This document shows, in pieces, positions 16,301-24,863 of a stretch of 64,000 nucleotides of DNA. This stretch comes from Streptomyces sp. NBC_00083 (GTDB taxonomy: Bacteria; Actinomycetota; Actinomycetes; Streptomycetales; Streptomycetaceae), in contig NZ_JAPELY010000002.1 of assembly GCF_026343295.1 (NCBI RefSeq), forward strand, positions 992,001 through 1,056,000. Direction: 5' to 3'. The stretch's first letter is position 1. Each line of letters starts with the position of its first letter. The position numbers were made by a program, and so were the translations under genes. The notes below the pieces were generated by a model. That model saw only the letters and a list, made by a program, of their open reading frames with translations. It was not told the origin of the DNA and ran no database searches.

Positions 16301-17184
16301 ACCTCCACCTTCATCAGCCGCAGATAGACCACCGAGAACAGCGAGCCGACCAGGAGCAGCAGCAGCGCGACCGCCGTGCCGTAGCCGATCAGGCTCTTCA
16401 GGAACGCCTGGTCGTACATGAACACCGGCAGCGTCTGGCTCCGGTTGCCGGGGCCGCCCCGCGTCATCGCCCAGATCAGCCCGAAGACGGACAGCGTCTG
16501 GAGCGTGTTGAGCATCAGGTTGGTGCCGATGGAGCGGCGGATCATCGGCAGCGTGATGTGCCAGAACCGGCGCGCCCCGCTCGCCCCGTCGACCTCCGCG
16601 GCCTCCTCGACGTCGCGCGGGATCTCCGCGAGCGCGGCCGAGTAGATCAGCATCGAGAACGCGGTGCCGCGCCACACGTTCGCGAACGACACGGCGAGCA
16701 CCGGCAGCGTGAACAGCCAGTTCTGGGTGGGCAGATGGAGCCAGCCGAGGATTGCGTTCAGGGTGCCGTCGCGGCGGAAGAAGGCGTACAGGAGGAAGGC
16801 CGCCACGATCTCCGGCAGCACCCACGCCGTGATCACCAGCGCCCCCGTCACGGTCCGCACCGGACGCGAGGCGCGTCGCATGAGGACGGCGAGAGCCAGG
16901 CCCAGGGTGTTCTGGCCGAGCAGCGCGGACAGCACGGTGAAGACGAGGGTGAGCCACACCGCGTTGCGGAACGCGGGGTCGGCGAAGGCGCGCCGGAAGT
17001 TGGCCAGGCCGACGAAGTCGACCGTCGACGAGCCGGTGAGCCGCATGTCGGTGAAGGCGATGGAGACGCAGTAGCCGATCGGCCCGGCGAGGAAGAGCAG
17101 CAGGAGCAGCGTCGCGGGAGCGATCGGGAGCCAGCGCACCGCGCGGGCCCGCCGGCCGGCCCGCGCCGCCGTGAGGGTGCTCAC
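16297..17184 (-). CDS. carbohydrate ABC transporter permease, MalF type
   Basis: Protein of 295 aa with a basic N-terminus (STLTAARAGRRARAVRW) and six predicted membrane segments. The EAA loop is EEAAEVDGASGARRFWHITL. The start is a GTG overlapping the binding-protein stop by 4 bases (GTGA), so all three importer genes are coupled. It forms the heterodimeric channel with the following MalG-type protein. Confidence 0.9.
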   Translation of the reverse strand: MSTLTAARAGRRARAVRWLPIAPATLLLLLFLAGPIGYCVSIAFTDMRLTGSSTVDFVGLANFRRAFADPAFRNAVWLTLVFTVLSALLGQNTLGLALAVLMRRASRPVRTVTGALVITAWVLPEIVAAFLLYAFFRRDGTLNAILGWLHLPTQNWLFTLPVLAVSFANVWRGTAFSMLIYSAALAEIPRDVEEAAEVDGASGARRFWHITLPMIRRSIGTNLMLNTLQTLSVFGLIWAMTRGGPGNRSQTLPVFMYDQAFLKSLIGYGTAVALLLLLVGSLFSVVYLRLMKVEV

Positions 17185-18578
17185 CTCGCGTCCCGCGCGA
17201 TGGAGTCGACCTGAGCGTCGTAGGCCTTGGCGGCCGAGTCCGCCGCCCCGCCGGTCGTCACCGACTCCATCGCCTCGCCGATCGCCGTCGACACCTGCGG
17301 GTACGCCGACAGCGCGGGCCGGTAGTGGGTGAAGGGGACCAGGCCGGTGAAGAAGGTGATGCCCGGCATGGAGCGCAGGTACGCCGGGTCGGCCGCGACG
17401 TCCTCGCGGACCGCGATCTGGGCGTCCGCCACATCCCACTTCACGGCGTTCTCCTTGGTCTGGAGCGTCTTGACGAAGTCGAAGGCGAGGGCGGGGTTGG
17501 CGGCCTTCGCGGGGATCGCCCAGGTCCAGCCGCCCGACATGGAGACCCTGCCCGGCGGCTGGCCGTACTGCGTCGGCATCGCGGCCCGGCCGAGCGTGGC
17601 CGACCACGCCGGCCACTCCCTGGGCCCCTCGTTGATCCAGTTCTGGCCGAGCCAGGAGCCGTCGAGGGCGATCGCCAGCCTGCCGTTCGGCATCCAGTCC
17701 GTCGCCAGGCGGGTGCCCACATTGGGGTCGAGGGCGTCGGAGGGATCGGGCCCGAGCTTCTCCGTGTACACCGTGCGTACGAAGGCGAGGGCGTCCTTGA
17801 AGCCCTGGGTGCCCGTGGTCCATTTCTTGGCGGCGGGGTCGTACAGCGGGTTCGCGCCGGTCCCGTAGAGCAGCATCTCCAGGCCCTGCATGGCGGACGC
17901 CTCGCCGCCCGCCTTGCCGGTGTAGATGTTGAGCGGGATGACGCCGGGGACCTTCCGCCGGACGGTGCGGGCGGCGTCGAGTACCTCGGCCCAGTTCCCC
18001 GGCTGCCAGTTCGCGGGCAGCCCGGCCTTCGCGAAGATCTGCTTGTTGAACCACAGGCCCCGGGTGTCCGTGCCGTCCGGCACCCCGTACGTCCGGCCGT
18101 CCCCGGCCTTCGCCGCCGCCTTCGCGGTGCCGGCGAACAGGCCCCACTGGTCCCACCGGGACAGGTAGTCGTCCAGCGGGCGCAGATAGCCGGCGCCGAT
18201 GTCGGCGTTGATGCGGAACGTGTCCTCGTACACCAGGTCCGGCGCGGTCTTCGGCGAGCGCATCATCTGCTGGACCTTGGCCGCGTAGTCGTTGTCGGGG
18301 GCCTGGATCGGCACCAGTTCGGCCTTCTTGCCGGGGTGTGCCCGCTCGAACTGCTTCTTGACGTCCGCCAGGAACGCGTCCTTGAAGCGGATCTTGTTGT
18401 CGGTCGAGCGGTTGTAGGCGATCCGCACGGTGTCGGCGTCGTGTCCCGGCCCACCGCACCCGGCGAGCGCTCCGGCCGCGAGGGCGGCGGCGACGATCAG
18501 CGGGAAGGGGTGGCGTCCTCTCGTACGGGGCCGAAGGCTTGGGGATGCGAGGGCTGTGGCGGGGGCGGTGGGGCGCAC
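17181..18578 (-). CDS. sugar ABC transporter substrate-binding lipoprotein
   Basis: Protein of 465 aa. The signal peptide ends in a lipobox ALAGC (Cys about residue 41), so the protein is lipid-anchored outside the membrane. The mature part is a family-1 extracellular solute-binding protein (RIAYNRSTDNKIRFKDAF; NQFERAHPG-like segment; GSWLGQNWINEG). The chosen GTG lies 6 bases after GAGGAGG; an ATG 16 codons upstream has no comparable site. It is first in the importer operon and is predicted to bind an oligosaccharide; the ligand cannot be read from sequence. Confidence 0.88.
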   Translation of the reverse strand: MRPTAPATALASPSLRPRTRGRHPFPLIVAAALAAGALAGCGGPGHDADTVRIAYNRSTDNKIRFKDAFLADVKKQFERAHPGKKAELVPIQAPDNDYAAKVQQMMRSPKTAPDLVYEDTFRINADIGAGYLRPLDDYLSRWDQWGLFAGTAKAAAKAGDGRTYGVPDGTDTRGLWFNKQIFAKAGLPANWQPGNWAEVLDAARTVRRKVPGVIPLNIYTGKAGGEASAMQGLEMLLYGTGANPLYDPAAKKWTTGTQGFKDALAFVRTVYTEKLGPDPSDALDPNVGTRLATDWMPNGRLAIALDGSWLGQNWINEGPREWPAWSATLGRAAMPTQYGQPPGRVSMSGGWTWAIPAKAANPALAFDFVKTLQTKENAVKWDVADAQIAVREDVAADPAYLRSMPGITFFTGLVPFTHYRPALSAYPQVSTAIGEAMESVTTGGAADSAAKAYDAQVDSIARDAR

Positions 18579-18696
18579 GGGCACGACCTCCTCGGGCCGG
18601 GCGTGCGGCCATGGCCACGGCCGCACGCGGCTGCCCGGTGAACGTAAGGGCGCCCGGAGCCAAGGTCAACCCCGCCGCGATCCGCTCCCCCCGGCC

Positions 18697-19383
18697 TCAA
18701 CTGCTGTGCCCGCGCCCCGAGTTGAGCCAGCGGTACTGCAGCTCCGGGCGCCCGATCTGACCGTACTGCGGGGTGCGCCCGGCGCGGCCGGAGGTGACCA
18801 GATGCTCCAGATAGCGGCGCGCGGTGATCCGCGAGATGCCGACCGCGAGGCCCGCCTCCGCCGCCGTCACCCCCTGCGGCGCCTCCCGCAGGATGCGCGT
18901 GACCGCCTGGAGGGTGGGCGCGCTCAGCCCCTTGGGGAGCGCGGAGGGCTGCGGGGCACGCAGCGCCGCGAGCGCCCGGTCGACCTCCTCCTGCCCGCTC
19001 GCCTCCCCGGCCGCCGCCCGGAACTCGGCGTACCGCACGAGCCGGTCGCGCAGCGTGGGGAAGGTGAACGGCTTCAGCACGTACTGCACCACCCCGAGCG
19101 AGACGCCCTCGCGCACCATCGTCAGATCCCGGGCCGACGTCACGGCCACCACGTCCGCGCCGTGCCCCGCCGCCCGCAGCGACCGGACGAGCTGGAGGCC
19201 GTGCCCGTCCGGCAGATACAGATCGAGCAGGAGCAGGTCCACCTCCGTGCGCTCCAGTGCGCGCAGCGCCTCGGCCCGCGAGTGCGCGACGGCCACGGCG
19301 GTGAAGCCGGGCACCCGGCCGACATAGAGCCGGTGCGCCTCCGCGGCGACGGGGTCGTCCTCGACGACCAGCACCCTGATCAT
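18697..19383 (-). CDS. CitB/DcuR-type response regulator
   Basis: Protein of 228 aa. Receiver domain 1-120 with acidic pocket EDD (8-10), phospho-acceptor Asp54 (LLLLDLYLPDG), conserved Thr (VVAVTSARD) and Lys (YVLKPF). The C-terminal DNA-binding HTH (about 165-215, GVTAAEAGLAVGISRITARR) is that of the DcuR/DpiA group. The ATG overlaps the stop of the sensor kinase gene by 4 bases. Divergently placed next to a dicarboxylate symporter, it probably activates symporter transcription when the kinase senses a C4-dicarboxylate or citrate. Confidence 0.92.
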   Translation of the reverse strand: MIRVLVVEDDPVAAEAHRLYVGRVPGFTAVAVAHSRAEALRALERTEVDLLLLDLYLPDGHGLQLVRSLRAAGHGADVVAVTSARDLTMVREGVSLGVVQYVLKPFTFPTLRDRLVRYAEFRAAAGEASGQEEVDRALAALRAPQPSALPKGLSAPTLQAVTRILREAPQGVTAAEAGLAVGISRITARRYLEHLVTSGRAGRTPQYGQIGRPELQYRWLNSGRGHSS

Positions 19384-20978
19384 GCGCGCACTCCCTGCTC
19401 TATCGGCAGCCGTACGGTGAACTCGGCGCCACCGTAAGGGCTTTGGTCGAGCACGATGGTGCCGCCGTGCCGTGCCGCGGTGAGCCGGACGAGCGCGAGG
19501 CCCAGGCCGCGCCCCGGGCTCTTCGTCGACCAGCCGCGCTCGAACACGGCCTCGGCGGTCGCCGGATCGATGCCGGGCCCGCTGTCCGCGACCCGCACCA
19601 CGAGGTCCCCGTCCTCGGCGACGAGGGTGACGGCGACCTCGGCGGCCGCGCTGCCCTGCGCCGCGTCCACCGCGTTGTCGAGGAGGTTGCCGAGCACGGT
19701 GACCAGATCGCGGGCGGGCAGGGTCCTCGGCAGCAGGCCGTCACCGATCGCGCTGCCCTCGGTGAGGACCAGCTCCACGCCCTGCTCGTTGGCCTGCGCC
19801 GCCTTGCCGAGCAGCAGTGCGGCGAGCACGGGCTCGCCGACCGCCGTGACCACCTGGTCGGTGAGCGCCTGGGCCAGCTCCAACTCGGCCGTCGCGAACT
19901 CGACGGCCTCCTCGACACGGCCCAGCTCGATGAGCGAGACGACCGTGTGCAGCCGGTTGGCCGCCTCGTGGGCCTGGGCGCGCAGCGCCTGGGTGAACCC
20001 CCGCTCGGAGTCCAACTCGCCCGAAAGCGCCTGGAGTTCGGTGTGGTCGCGCAGGGTGACCACGGTGCCGCGCCGGCCGCCGGAGGAGACCGGGCGGCTG
20101 TTGAGGACGACGATCCGGTCGGCGGTCATGTGCACCTCGTCCACCCTCGGCTCGGCGGCGAGCAGCGCACCGGCCAGCGCGGGGGGCAGGCCGAGACCGG
20201 CCACCGGGCGGCCCACCGCGTCCTCGCCGAGCCCGAGCAGCTCGCGCCCGCCGTCGTTGATCAGCGCGATCCGCCGTTCCCCGTCGAGCATGAGCAACCC
20301 CTCGCGCACGGCGTGCAGGGTGGCCTGGTGGTAGTCGTGCATGCGGCTCAGCCCGGCGGCGTCCATGCCGTGGGTGTGCCGACGGAGCCGCGCGTTGATC
20401 ACGTACGTGCCGAGCCCGCCGAGCGCGAGCGCGCCGCCCGCCATCGCGGCGAGCGCGGCCAACTGCTTGTGCACCTGTTCGCTGATCCGGTCGATGGTGA
20501 TGCCCGCGCTGACGAGCGCCGTGATCCGGCCATGATCATCGGGGTCGCGCACCGGCGCCACGACCCGCACGGAAGGGCCTAGCACCCCCATGTGCGTCTC
20601 CGCGAACGTTTCGCCGCGCAGCGCGGGGGCGGTGTCGCCGAGATACGTCCGGCCGATCTCGCCCGGCACCGGATGGGTCCAGCGGGTGCCGTCCGGCGCC
20701 ATCACCACGACGAAGTCGACCCCGGTCGTGGTGCGCAGCGTCTCGGCGTACGGCTGGAGGGCGCTCGTGGGGTCCTTGGTGCGGGCCGCCGCGATCACCG
20801 CGGGCGACGCGGCCACCGAGGTCGCGGTCGCGATCGCCTGGCGCCGCGCGGTCTCCTCGGCCTGGCTGCGGTCGGTGACGTACGAGAAGAGCGCGCACCC
20901 CGCCACGATCGCGGCGACCAGGACCACCTGCATGGCGAAGAGCTGGCCGGCGAGGGAGCGGGGTCCTGGGAGACGCAT
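19380..20978 (-). CDS. CitA/DcuS-type sensor histidine kinase
   Basis: Protein of 532 aa. Membrane segment about 13-35, extracellular PDC/Cache-like sensor about 36-175 (including RTTTGVDFVVVMAPDGTRW), second membrane segment about 178-200, a PAS domain about 215-310, the histidine box QAHEAANRLHTVVSLIELG (His is the phospho-acceptor), and an ATPase domain with N-box LGNLLDNAVDAA and G-box VADSGPGIDP. This arrangement is specific to CitA/DcuS kinases. It is translated upstream of and coupled to the response regulator. The ligand is likely a C4-dicarboxylate or citrate, given the neighbouring symporter. Confidence 0.92.
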   Translation of the reverse strand: MRLPGPRSLAGQLFAMQVVLVAAIVAGCALFSYVTDRSQAEETARRQAIATATSVAASPAVIAAARTKDPTSALQPYAETLRTTTGVDFVVVMAPDGTRWTHPVPGEIGRTYLGDTAPALRGETFAETHMGVLGPSVRVVAPVRDPDDHGRITALVSAGITIDRISEQVHKQLAALAAMAGGALALGGLGTYVINARLRRHTHGMDAAGLSRMHDYHQATLHAVREGLLMLDGERRIALINDGGRELLGLGEDAVGRPVAGLGLPPALAGALLAAEPRVDEVHMTADRIVVLNSRPVSSGGRRGTVVTLRDHTELQALSGELDSERGFTQALRAQAHEAANRLHTVVSLIELGRVEEAVEFATAELELAQALTDQVVTAVGEPVLAALLLGKAAQANEQGVELVLTEGSAIGDGLLPRTLPARDLVTVLGNLLDNAVDAAQGSAAAEVAVTLVAEDGDLVVRVADSGPGIDPATAEAVFERGWSTKSPGRGLGLALVRLTAARHGGTIVLDQSPYGGAEFTVRLPIEQGVRA

Positions 20979-21001
20979 CCGGTAAGTGTGCTGGCTGGAT
21001 C

Positions 21002-21018
21002 TGCATGAACGAAATGCA
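21002..21018. promoter_or_regulatory. TGCAT-n7-ATGCA inverted repeat in the kinase/symporter gap
   Basis: TGCAT (21002-21006) and ATGCA (21014-21018) flank seven bases in the 143-base divergent region. The A+T-rich repeat could be the site for the adjacent response regulator, whose relatives bind A+T-rich boxes. Confidence 0.35.
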
Positions 21019-21025
21019 CGTAAGG

Positions 21026-21039
21026 GTGACCGGCGTCAC
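21026..21039. promoter_or_regulatory. candidate Crp-type site upstream of the symporter
   Basis: GTGACCGGCGTCAC is a perfect 5-4-5 palindrome that fits the GTG-N6-GNCAC pattern described for Streptomyces Crp. It sits 83 bases before the symporter start, between the divergent genes. A role in carbon-source control of dicarboxylate uptake is inference. Confidence 0.4.
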
Positions 21040-21121
21040 AGCGTGCTGGATAGTCGCGGGGATCGCTGAATCGGCCATCGGGACATGGCCGCAGCGGCAG
21101 CCGCTATCTAGGAGGACCCCC

Positions 21122-22504
21122 GTGGCCGAGCCAGCCGCCACCGCACGCCGCGAACGCCCCGCGCGCAGAGAGCGCACCCACTACCTCTACCTCGCCGTGA
21201 TCGGCGCGGTGCTGCTCGGCATCGTCGTGGGATTCGCGGCGCCGGGGGTCGCCGTGCAGCTGAAGCCGATCGGCACCGGGTTCGTGAACCTGATCAAGAT
21301 GATGATCTCGCCCATCATCTTCTGCACGATCGTCCTGGGCGTCGGCTCGGTGCGCAAGGCCGCGAAGGTCGGCGCCGTGGGCGGCCTCGCGCTCGGCTAC
21401 TTCCTCGTCATGTCGACGGTCGCGCTCGCCGTCGGCCTCGTCGTCGGCAACATCCTGGAGCCCGGAAGCGGCCTGCATCTGACGGAGGCCGCGCGGCACG
21501 CCGGCGCCAAGCAGGCCGCGGGCGCCAGCGAGTCGACGGCGGACTTCCTGCTCTCGATCATCCCGAAGACGATGGTGTCCGCCTTCACCGAGGGCCAGGT
21601 CCTCCAGACCCTCCTGATCGCCCTCCTCGCCGGCTTCGCCCTCCAGGCGCTCGGCGCGGCCGGGCAGCCGGTGCTGCGCGGCGTCGAGCACATCCAACGG
21701 CTCGTCTTCCGCATCCTGGCGATGGTGATGTGGGTCGCGCCCATCGGCGCGTTCGGCGCGATCGCGGGGGTGGTCGGCGAGACCGGCGTGGACGCCCTGA
21801 AGGCGCTCGCCGTGATCATGATCGGCTTCTACGTCACCTGCGCCCTGTTCGTCTTCGTGGTCCTCGGCGCGATCCTCAAGCTCCTGACCGGCGTCAACAT
21901 CTTCAGCCTCCTGAAGTACCTGGCCAGGGAGTTCCTGCTGATCCTGTCCACGTCCTCGTCGGAGTCGGCGCTGCCCCGGCTGATCGCGAAGATGGAGCAC
22001 CTGGGCGTGAGCCGCTCGGTGGCCGGCATCACGGTGCCCACGGGCTACTCCTTCAACCTCGACGGCACCGCGATCTATCTGACGATGTCCTCGCTGTTCA
22101 TCGCCAACGCGATGGGCAAGCCGCTGGGCGCGAGCGAGCAGATCTCGCTCCTCCTCTTCATGATCATCGCGTCGAAGGGCGCGGCGGGCGTCACCGGCGC
22201 GGGTCTGGCCACCCTGGCCGGCGGCCTCCAGTCGCACCGACCCGAACTGGTCGACGGCGTCGGCCTGATCGTCGGCATCGACCGCTTCATGAGCGAGGCG
22301 CGCGCCCTGACCAACTTCGCGGGCAACGCGGTCGCCTGTGTGCTCGTCGGCACCTGGACGAAGGAGATCGACAAGGCCCGGGTCGACGAGGTCCTGGCGG
22401 GCCGGCTCCCGTTCGACGAGCGGATGCTGACGGCGGGGGAGGCGGAGCCGGAGGTGCCGGAGCCGCGCGAGGAGGAGAAGGCGCCGTCGGCCGTGGCCGG
22501 TTGA
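21122..22504 (+). CDS. dctA: cation:C4-dicarboxylate symporter (DctA, DAACS family)
   Basis: Protein of 460 aa, standard length, with about eight membrane helices plus re-entrant loops. Family signatures: IKMMISPIIFCTIVLGVGSV, the serine-rich hairpin STSSSESALPRLIAKME, TVPTGYSFNLDGTAIYLTM (substrate and cation site), and GADRFM-type VGIDRFMSEARALTNFAGN. It imports succinate, fumarate or malate with protons or sodium. The start is GTG immediately after AGGAGG (21110-21115); a 39-codon extension is rejected. Divergent from the CitA/DcuS-type two-component system, the usual arrangement for inducible dicarboxylate uptake. Confidence 0.9.
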   Translation: MAEPAATARRERPARRERTHYLYLAVIGAVLLGIVVGFAAPGVAVQLKPIGTGFVNLIKMMISPIIFCTIVLGVGSVRKAAKVGAVGGLALGYFLVMSTVALAVGLVVGNILEPGSGLHLTEAARHAGAKQAAGASESTADFLLSIIPKTMVSAFTEGQVLQTLLIALLAGFALQALGAAGQPVLRGVEHIQRLVFRILAMVMWVAPIGAFGAIAGVVGETGVDALKALAVIMIGFYVTCALFVFVVLGAILKLLTGVNIFSLLKYLAREFLLILSTSSSESALPRLIAKMEHLGVSRSVAGITVPTGYSFNLDGTAIYLTMSSLFIANAMGKPLGASEQISLLLFMIIASKGAAGVTGAGLATLAGGLQSHRPELVDGVGLIVGIDRFMSEARALTNFAGNAVACVLVGTWTKEIDKARVDEVLAGRLPFDERMLTAGEAEPEVPEPREEEKAPSAVAG

Positions 22505-22511
22505 GCCGCGC

Positions 22512-23255
22512 CTAGTCGAGGATGTTGACGGCCCGCGCGACGACGAGCACCACCGTCAGGAGCGAGACGCCCGACTGGAGCATCATCAGCATCTTCGCCC
22601 ACCGGTTCAACGGCATCACGTCCGTCGGGCTGAACGCGGTGGCGTTGGTGAACGACAGGTACAGGTAGTCCGGGAAGGCCGGCTCCCAGTGCGGCGGGGC
22701 CAGTTCGGGGCTCTGCATCTGCGGGAAGAGGAAGTCGGGGTAGGCCCGGTCCGCCCGCATCCGGGCGAGCGGGCCGCCCCGGTCCCACTCCCAGTACCAG
22801 AGCGCGAACACGATCACATTGGTCAGCCAGATGCCGCCGCCCGTCACCAGCAGGGCGGCGGCATCGTGGCCCTCCTGCCCCCGCACCAGCCCGACGACGA
22901 GCCGCACCGCCGACCAGCCGTTGGCGGCGCTGATGCAGGCGATGAGCACGAGCCCGGCCGGCCGGTAGAACCGCGAGGGGCGCTCGATGCGTACGGGGTT
23001 GGCCGCGATCAGGGCGACCATGAGCCCGATCTCAAGCACGGGCAGCAGCCACCCGGGGTGCATGGTCAGCCGCTCCGGCAGCGTCCACTGCAGGGCGACG
23101 GCAACGAGCACGGCCACGGAGGAGGCCCACCGCGACTCGCCCCGGGTGACGCGCTGCCAGGCGGGCAGCGGATCCGGCCGGTCGGCGTCGGGGCCGGGCG
23201 CCGGCCGGGACTCGGGCGCGGAGCGGGATGATTCGTCGTGCGGAGGGTGCGTCAC
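22512..23255 (-). CDS. four-helix membrane protein resembling a two-TM ion channel pore, hypothetical
   Basis: Protein of 247 aa. A hydrophilic N-terminus (about 1-38) is followed by membrane segments at about 42-60, 65-85, 95-120 and 130-155. The C-terminal part, DYLYLSFTNATAFSPTDVMP, then a final helix, resembles the pore helix-filter-inner helix of K+ channels (YxSFTTLTTVGYGD), but TAFSPTD replaces the selectivity filter. I recognise it as a conserved Streptomyces membrane family without known function. The GTG start is the best placed in frame, though its ribosome binding site is weak. It converges on the symporter gene with only a 7-base gap. Confidence 0.7.
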   Translation of the reverse strand: MTHPPHDESSRSAPESRPAPGPDADRPDPLPAWQRVTRGESRWASSVAVLVAVALQWTLPERLTMHPGWLLPVLEIGLMVALIAANPVRIERPSRFYRPAGLVLIACISAANGWSAVRLVVGLVRGQEGHDAAALLVTGGGIWLTNVIVFALWYWEWDRGGPLARMRADRAYPDFLFPQMQSPELAPPHWEPAFPDYLYLSFTNATAFSPTDVMPLNRWAKMLMMLQSGVSLLTVVLVVARAVNILD

Positions 23256-23305
23256 GGGGCCATGGTGCCGCCCCGGGCGGGCGGGGGCGGCATCCGGGGG
23301 CCGGG

Positions 23306-23758
23306 TCAGCTGCCGAGGGCCTTGACCGCCTGGTAGTACGTCCACGCCGTCGCGTCGCACGACGCCTTCGTCGCGCCGCTGTACGCGGTGCAGACGCGCT
23401 TGAGGTCCTCGTACAGGGCGCTGTCGATGCGGGCCTTGTTGGCCGGGAACTGGCCGGCCGCCTTGTAGTTGCGGTAGCCGAAGTCGTGGCGAGCGCAGGA
23501 GGACTTGAAGGGGAAGCCGAAGGGATTGTCGGGGGAGTCGGAACAGTAGTCCGTCGACCAGTCGAAGCCGTACGCCGACCAGTGGGCCTGATTGGCGCGG
23601 GCTGCCTGGAACGCGTTCGAGCTGGCCGCGCTCGTCTGCGTGAAGGAGGCGAGGACCTGGGCCTTGTCGGCCGGGGCGGCCTGGGCCGGGGCGGTGGCCA
23701 GACCGGCGAGGGTGAGTGCGGCGGCTGCGGTCATGGTCAGCGTGGTACGACGGCGCAT
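23306..23758 (-). CDS. secreted prokaryotic phospholipase A2
   Basis: Protein of 150 aa with a clear signal peptide ending APAQAA (about residue 28). The mature enzyme of about 122 aa matches the size of Streptomyces secreted phospholipase A2. The catalytic pair His91-Asp92 lies in SCARHDFGYRNY, a calcium-loop region precedes it (WSTDYCSDSPDNPFGFPF), and four cysteines (72, 88, 123, 134) can form two disulfides. It hydrolyses the sn-2 ester of phospholipids outside the cell. It is a single gene upstream of, and on the same strand as, the channel-like protein, with no obvious shared role. Confidence 0.9.
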   Translation of the reverse strand: MRRRTTLTMTAAAALTLAGLATAPAQAAPADKAQVLASFTQTSAASSNAFQAARANQAHWSAYGFDWSTDYCSDSPDNPFGFPFKSSCARHDFGYRNYKAAGQFPANKARIDSALYEDLKRVCTAYSGATKASCDATAWTYYQAVKALGS

Positions 23759-24148
23759 CCTGAACCTCCGTGAGGGGAAGGGCGGTTGACCCGGCCGTCA
23801 CTCTCGCGGCCCCGGCTCCGTGCGCGCTACAGATTCACTGGAGGCTGAAAGACGATGGAGGGGCGGGGCTGCGGCTCCGCTCCACTCGGCTGTGCGGTGT
23901 GGTCGGGCCGCGGGGCCGGACCGTCGCGCCGTCCTGACCCCACCGTCCGCCGTGCCGCGCTGCCCCTCGGCGGGGATGTCGTGAACGCCCTTGCGTGCGC
24001 GGCCGGTTGACGCGGCGGGCCGCGCTGGTCCCGGGCCGGACCGAGGGGGTTCCGGCGGGGACGTCACGGCCGGGCGGCGGGGCGGTGTCGGAGGGGGCCG
24101 GTAACGTCCCGGGGGGACGCGCTCGCTTCTGCCTTCCGGGGGATCACC
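23759..24148. other. 390-base divergent intergenic region, no gene recognised
   Basis: This lies between the phospholipase A2 start (minus) and the hydrolase start (plus) and must hold both promoters. It is G+C-rich, and I see no strong -35/-10 pair, operator palindrome or hairpin. One open frame runs rightward from here into the hydrolase region but is only a shadow with no binding site of its own. Confidence 0.5.
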
Positions 24149-24832
24149 GTGGACATCCTGCTCATCGCCGGCCTCTGGCTCGACACATCCGCGTGGGACG
24201 AGGTCGCGCGGGAGCTCGCCGTGCTCGGCCACCGTCCGGTGCCGGTCGCGCTGCCCGGTCAGGGGGACGGCGACGCCTCCGCGACCCTCGACGACCAGCT
24301 CGCCGCCGTGCTCGCGGCCGTCGACGCCGCTGCCGGAAAGCCCCTGGTCGTCGGGCATTCCGCCGCCGCGAGCCTGGCCTGGCTCGCCGCCGACGCGCGC
24401 CCCGGCAAGGTCGGCGCGGTCGCCCTCGTCGGCGGCTTCCCGGCCCCCGACGGCCGCGCCTACGCCGACTTCTTCGCGATCGAGGGCGGCCTCATGCCCT
24501 TCCCGGGCTGGGCTCCCTTCGAAGGGCCGGACGCCGCCGACCTGGACGAAGCGGCCCGCGACCGCTTCGCGTCCACCGCGATCCCCGTACCCGAGGCGGT
24601 CGCCCGGGGGATCGTGCGGCTCACCGACGAGCGCCGCTTCGACGCCCCCGTCGTCGTGGTGTGCCCCGAGTTCACGCCCGCCCAGGCTAAGGAGTGGATC
24701 GCCGGCGGCGAGAGCCCCGAGCTGGCCCGCGCCGCCGATGTGACCTTCGTGGACCTCGACACGGGGCACTGGCCGATGGTCACCCGGCCGGGCGCACTCG
24801 CCCGTGTCCTCGCGGAGGCCACCCGACCGTAG
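24149..24832 (+). CDS. alpha/beta hydrolase
   Basis: Protein of 227 aa. The strand and oxyanion region is DILLIAGLWLDTSAWDEVA; the nucleophile elbow is VVGHSAAASLAWL (Ser in G-H-S-A-A); the catalytic His lies in LDTGHWPMVTRPGALA near the C-terminus. No signal peptide, so cytoplasmic. It starts at GTG behind GGGGGA. Small Streptomyces hydrolases of this group have unknown substrates. It converges on a TetR regulator gene 31 bases away. Confidence 0.82.
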   Translation: MDILLIAGLWLDTSAWDEVARELAVLGHRPVPVALPGQGDGDASATLDDQLAAVLAAVDAAAGKPLVVGHSAAASLAWLAADARPGKVGAVALVGGFPAPDGRAYADFFAIEGGLMPFPGWAPFEGPDAADLDEAARDRFASTAIPVPEAVARGIVRLTDERRFDAPVVVVCPEFTPAQAKEWIAGGESPELARAADVTFVDLDTGHWPMVTRPGALARVLAEATRP

Positions 24833-24863
24833 CGGCGCTCAACTCCGGCCGCCGGCCGCCCGG

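Noticed and set aside
23995..24690. Plus-strand frame overlapping the alpha/beta hydrolase
   Set aside because: Arg/Gly-rich shadow frame with no binding site; the hydrolase frame carries the GHSAA nucleophile motif and a good start.
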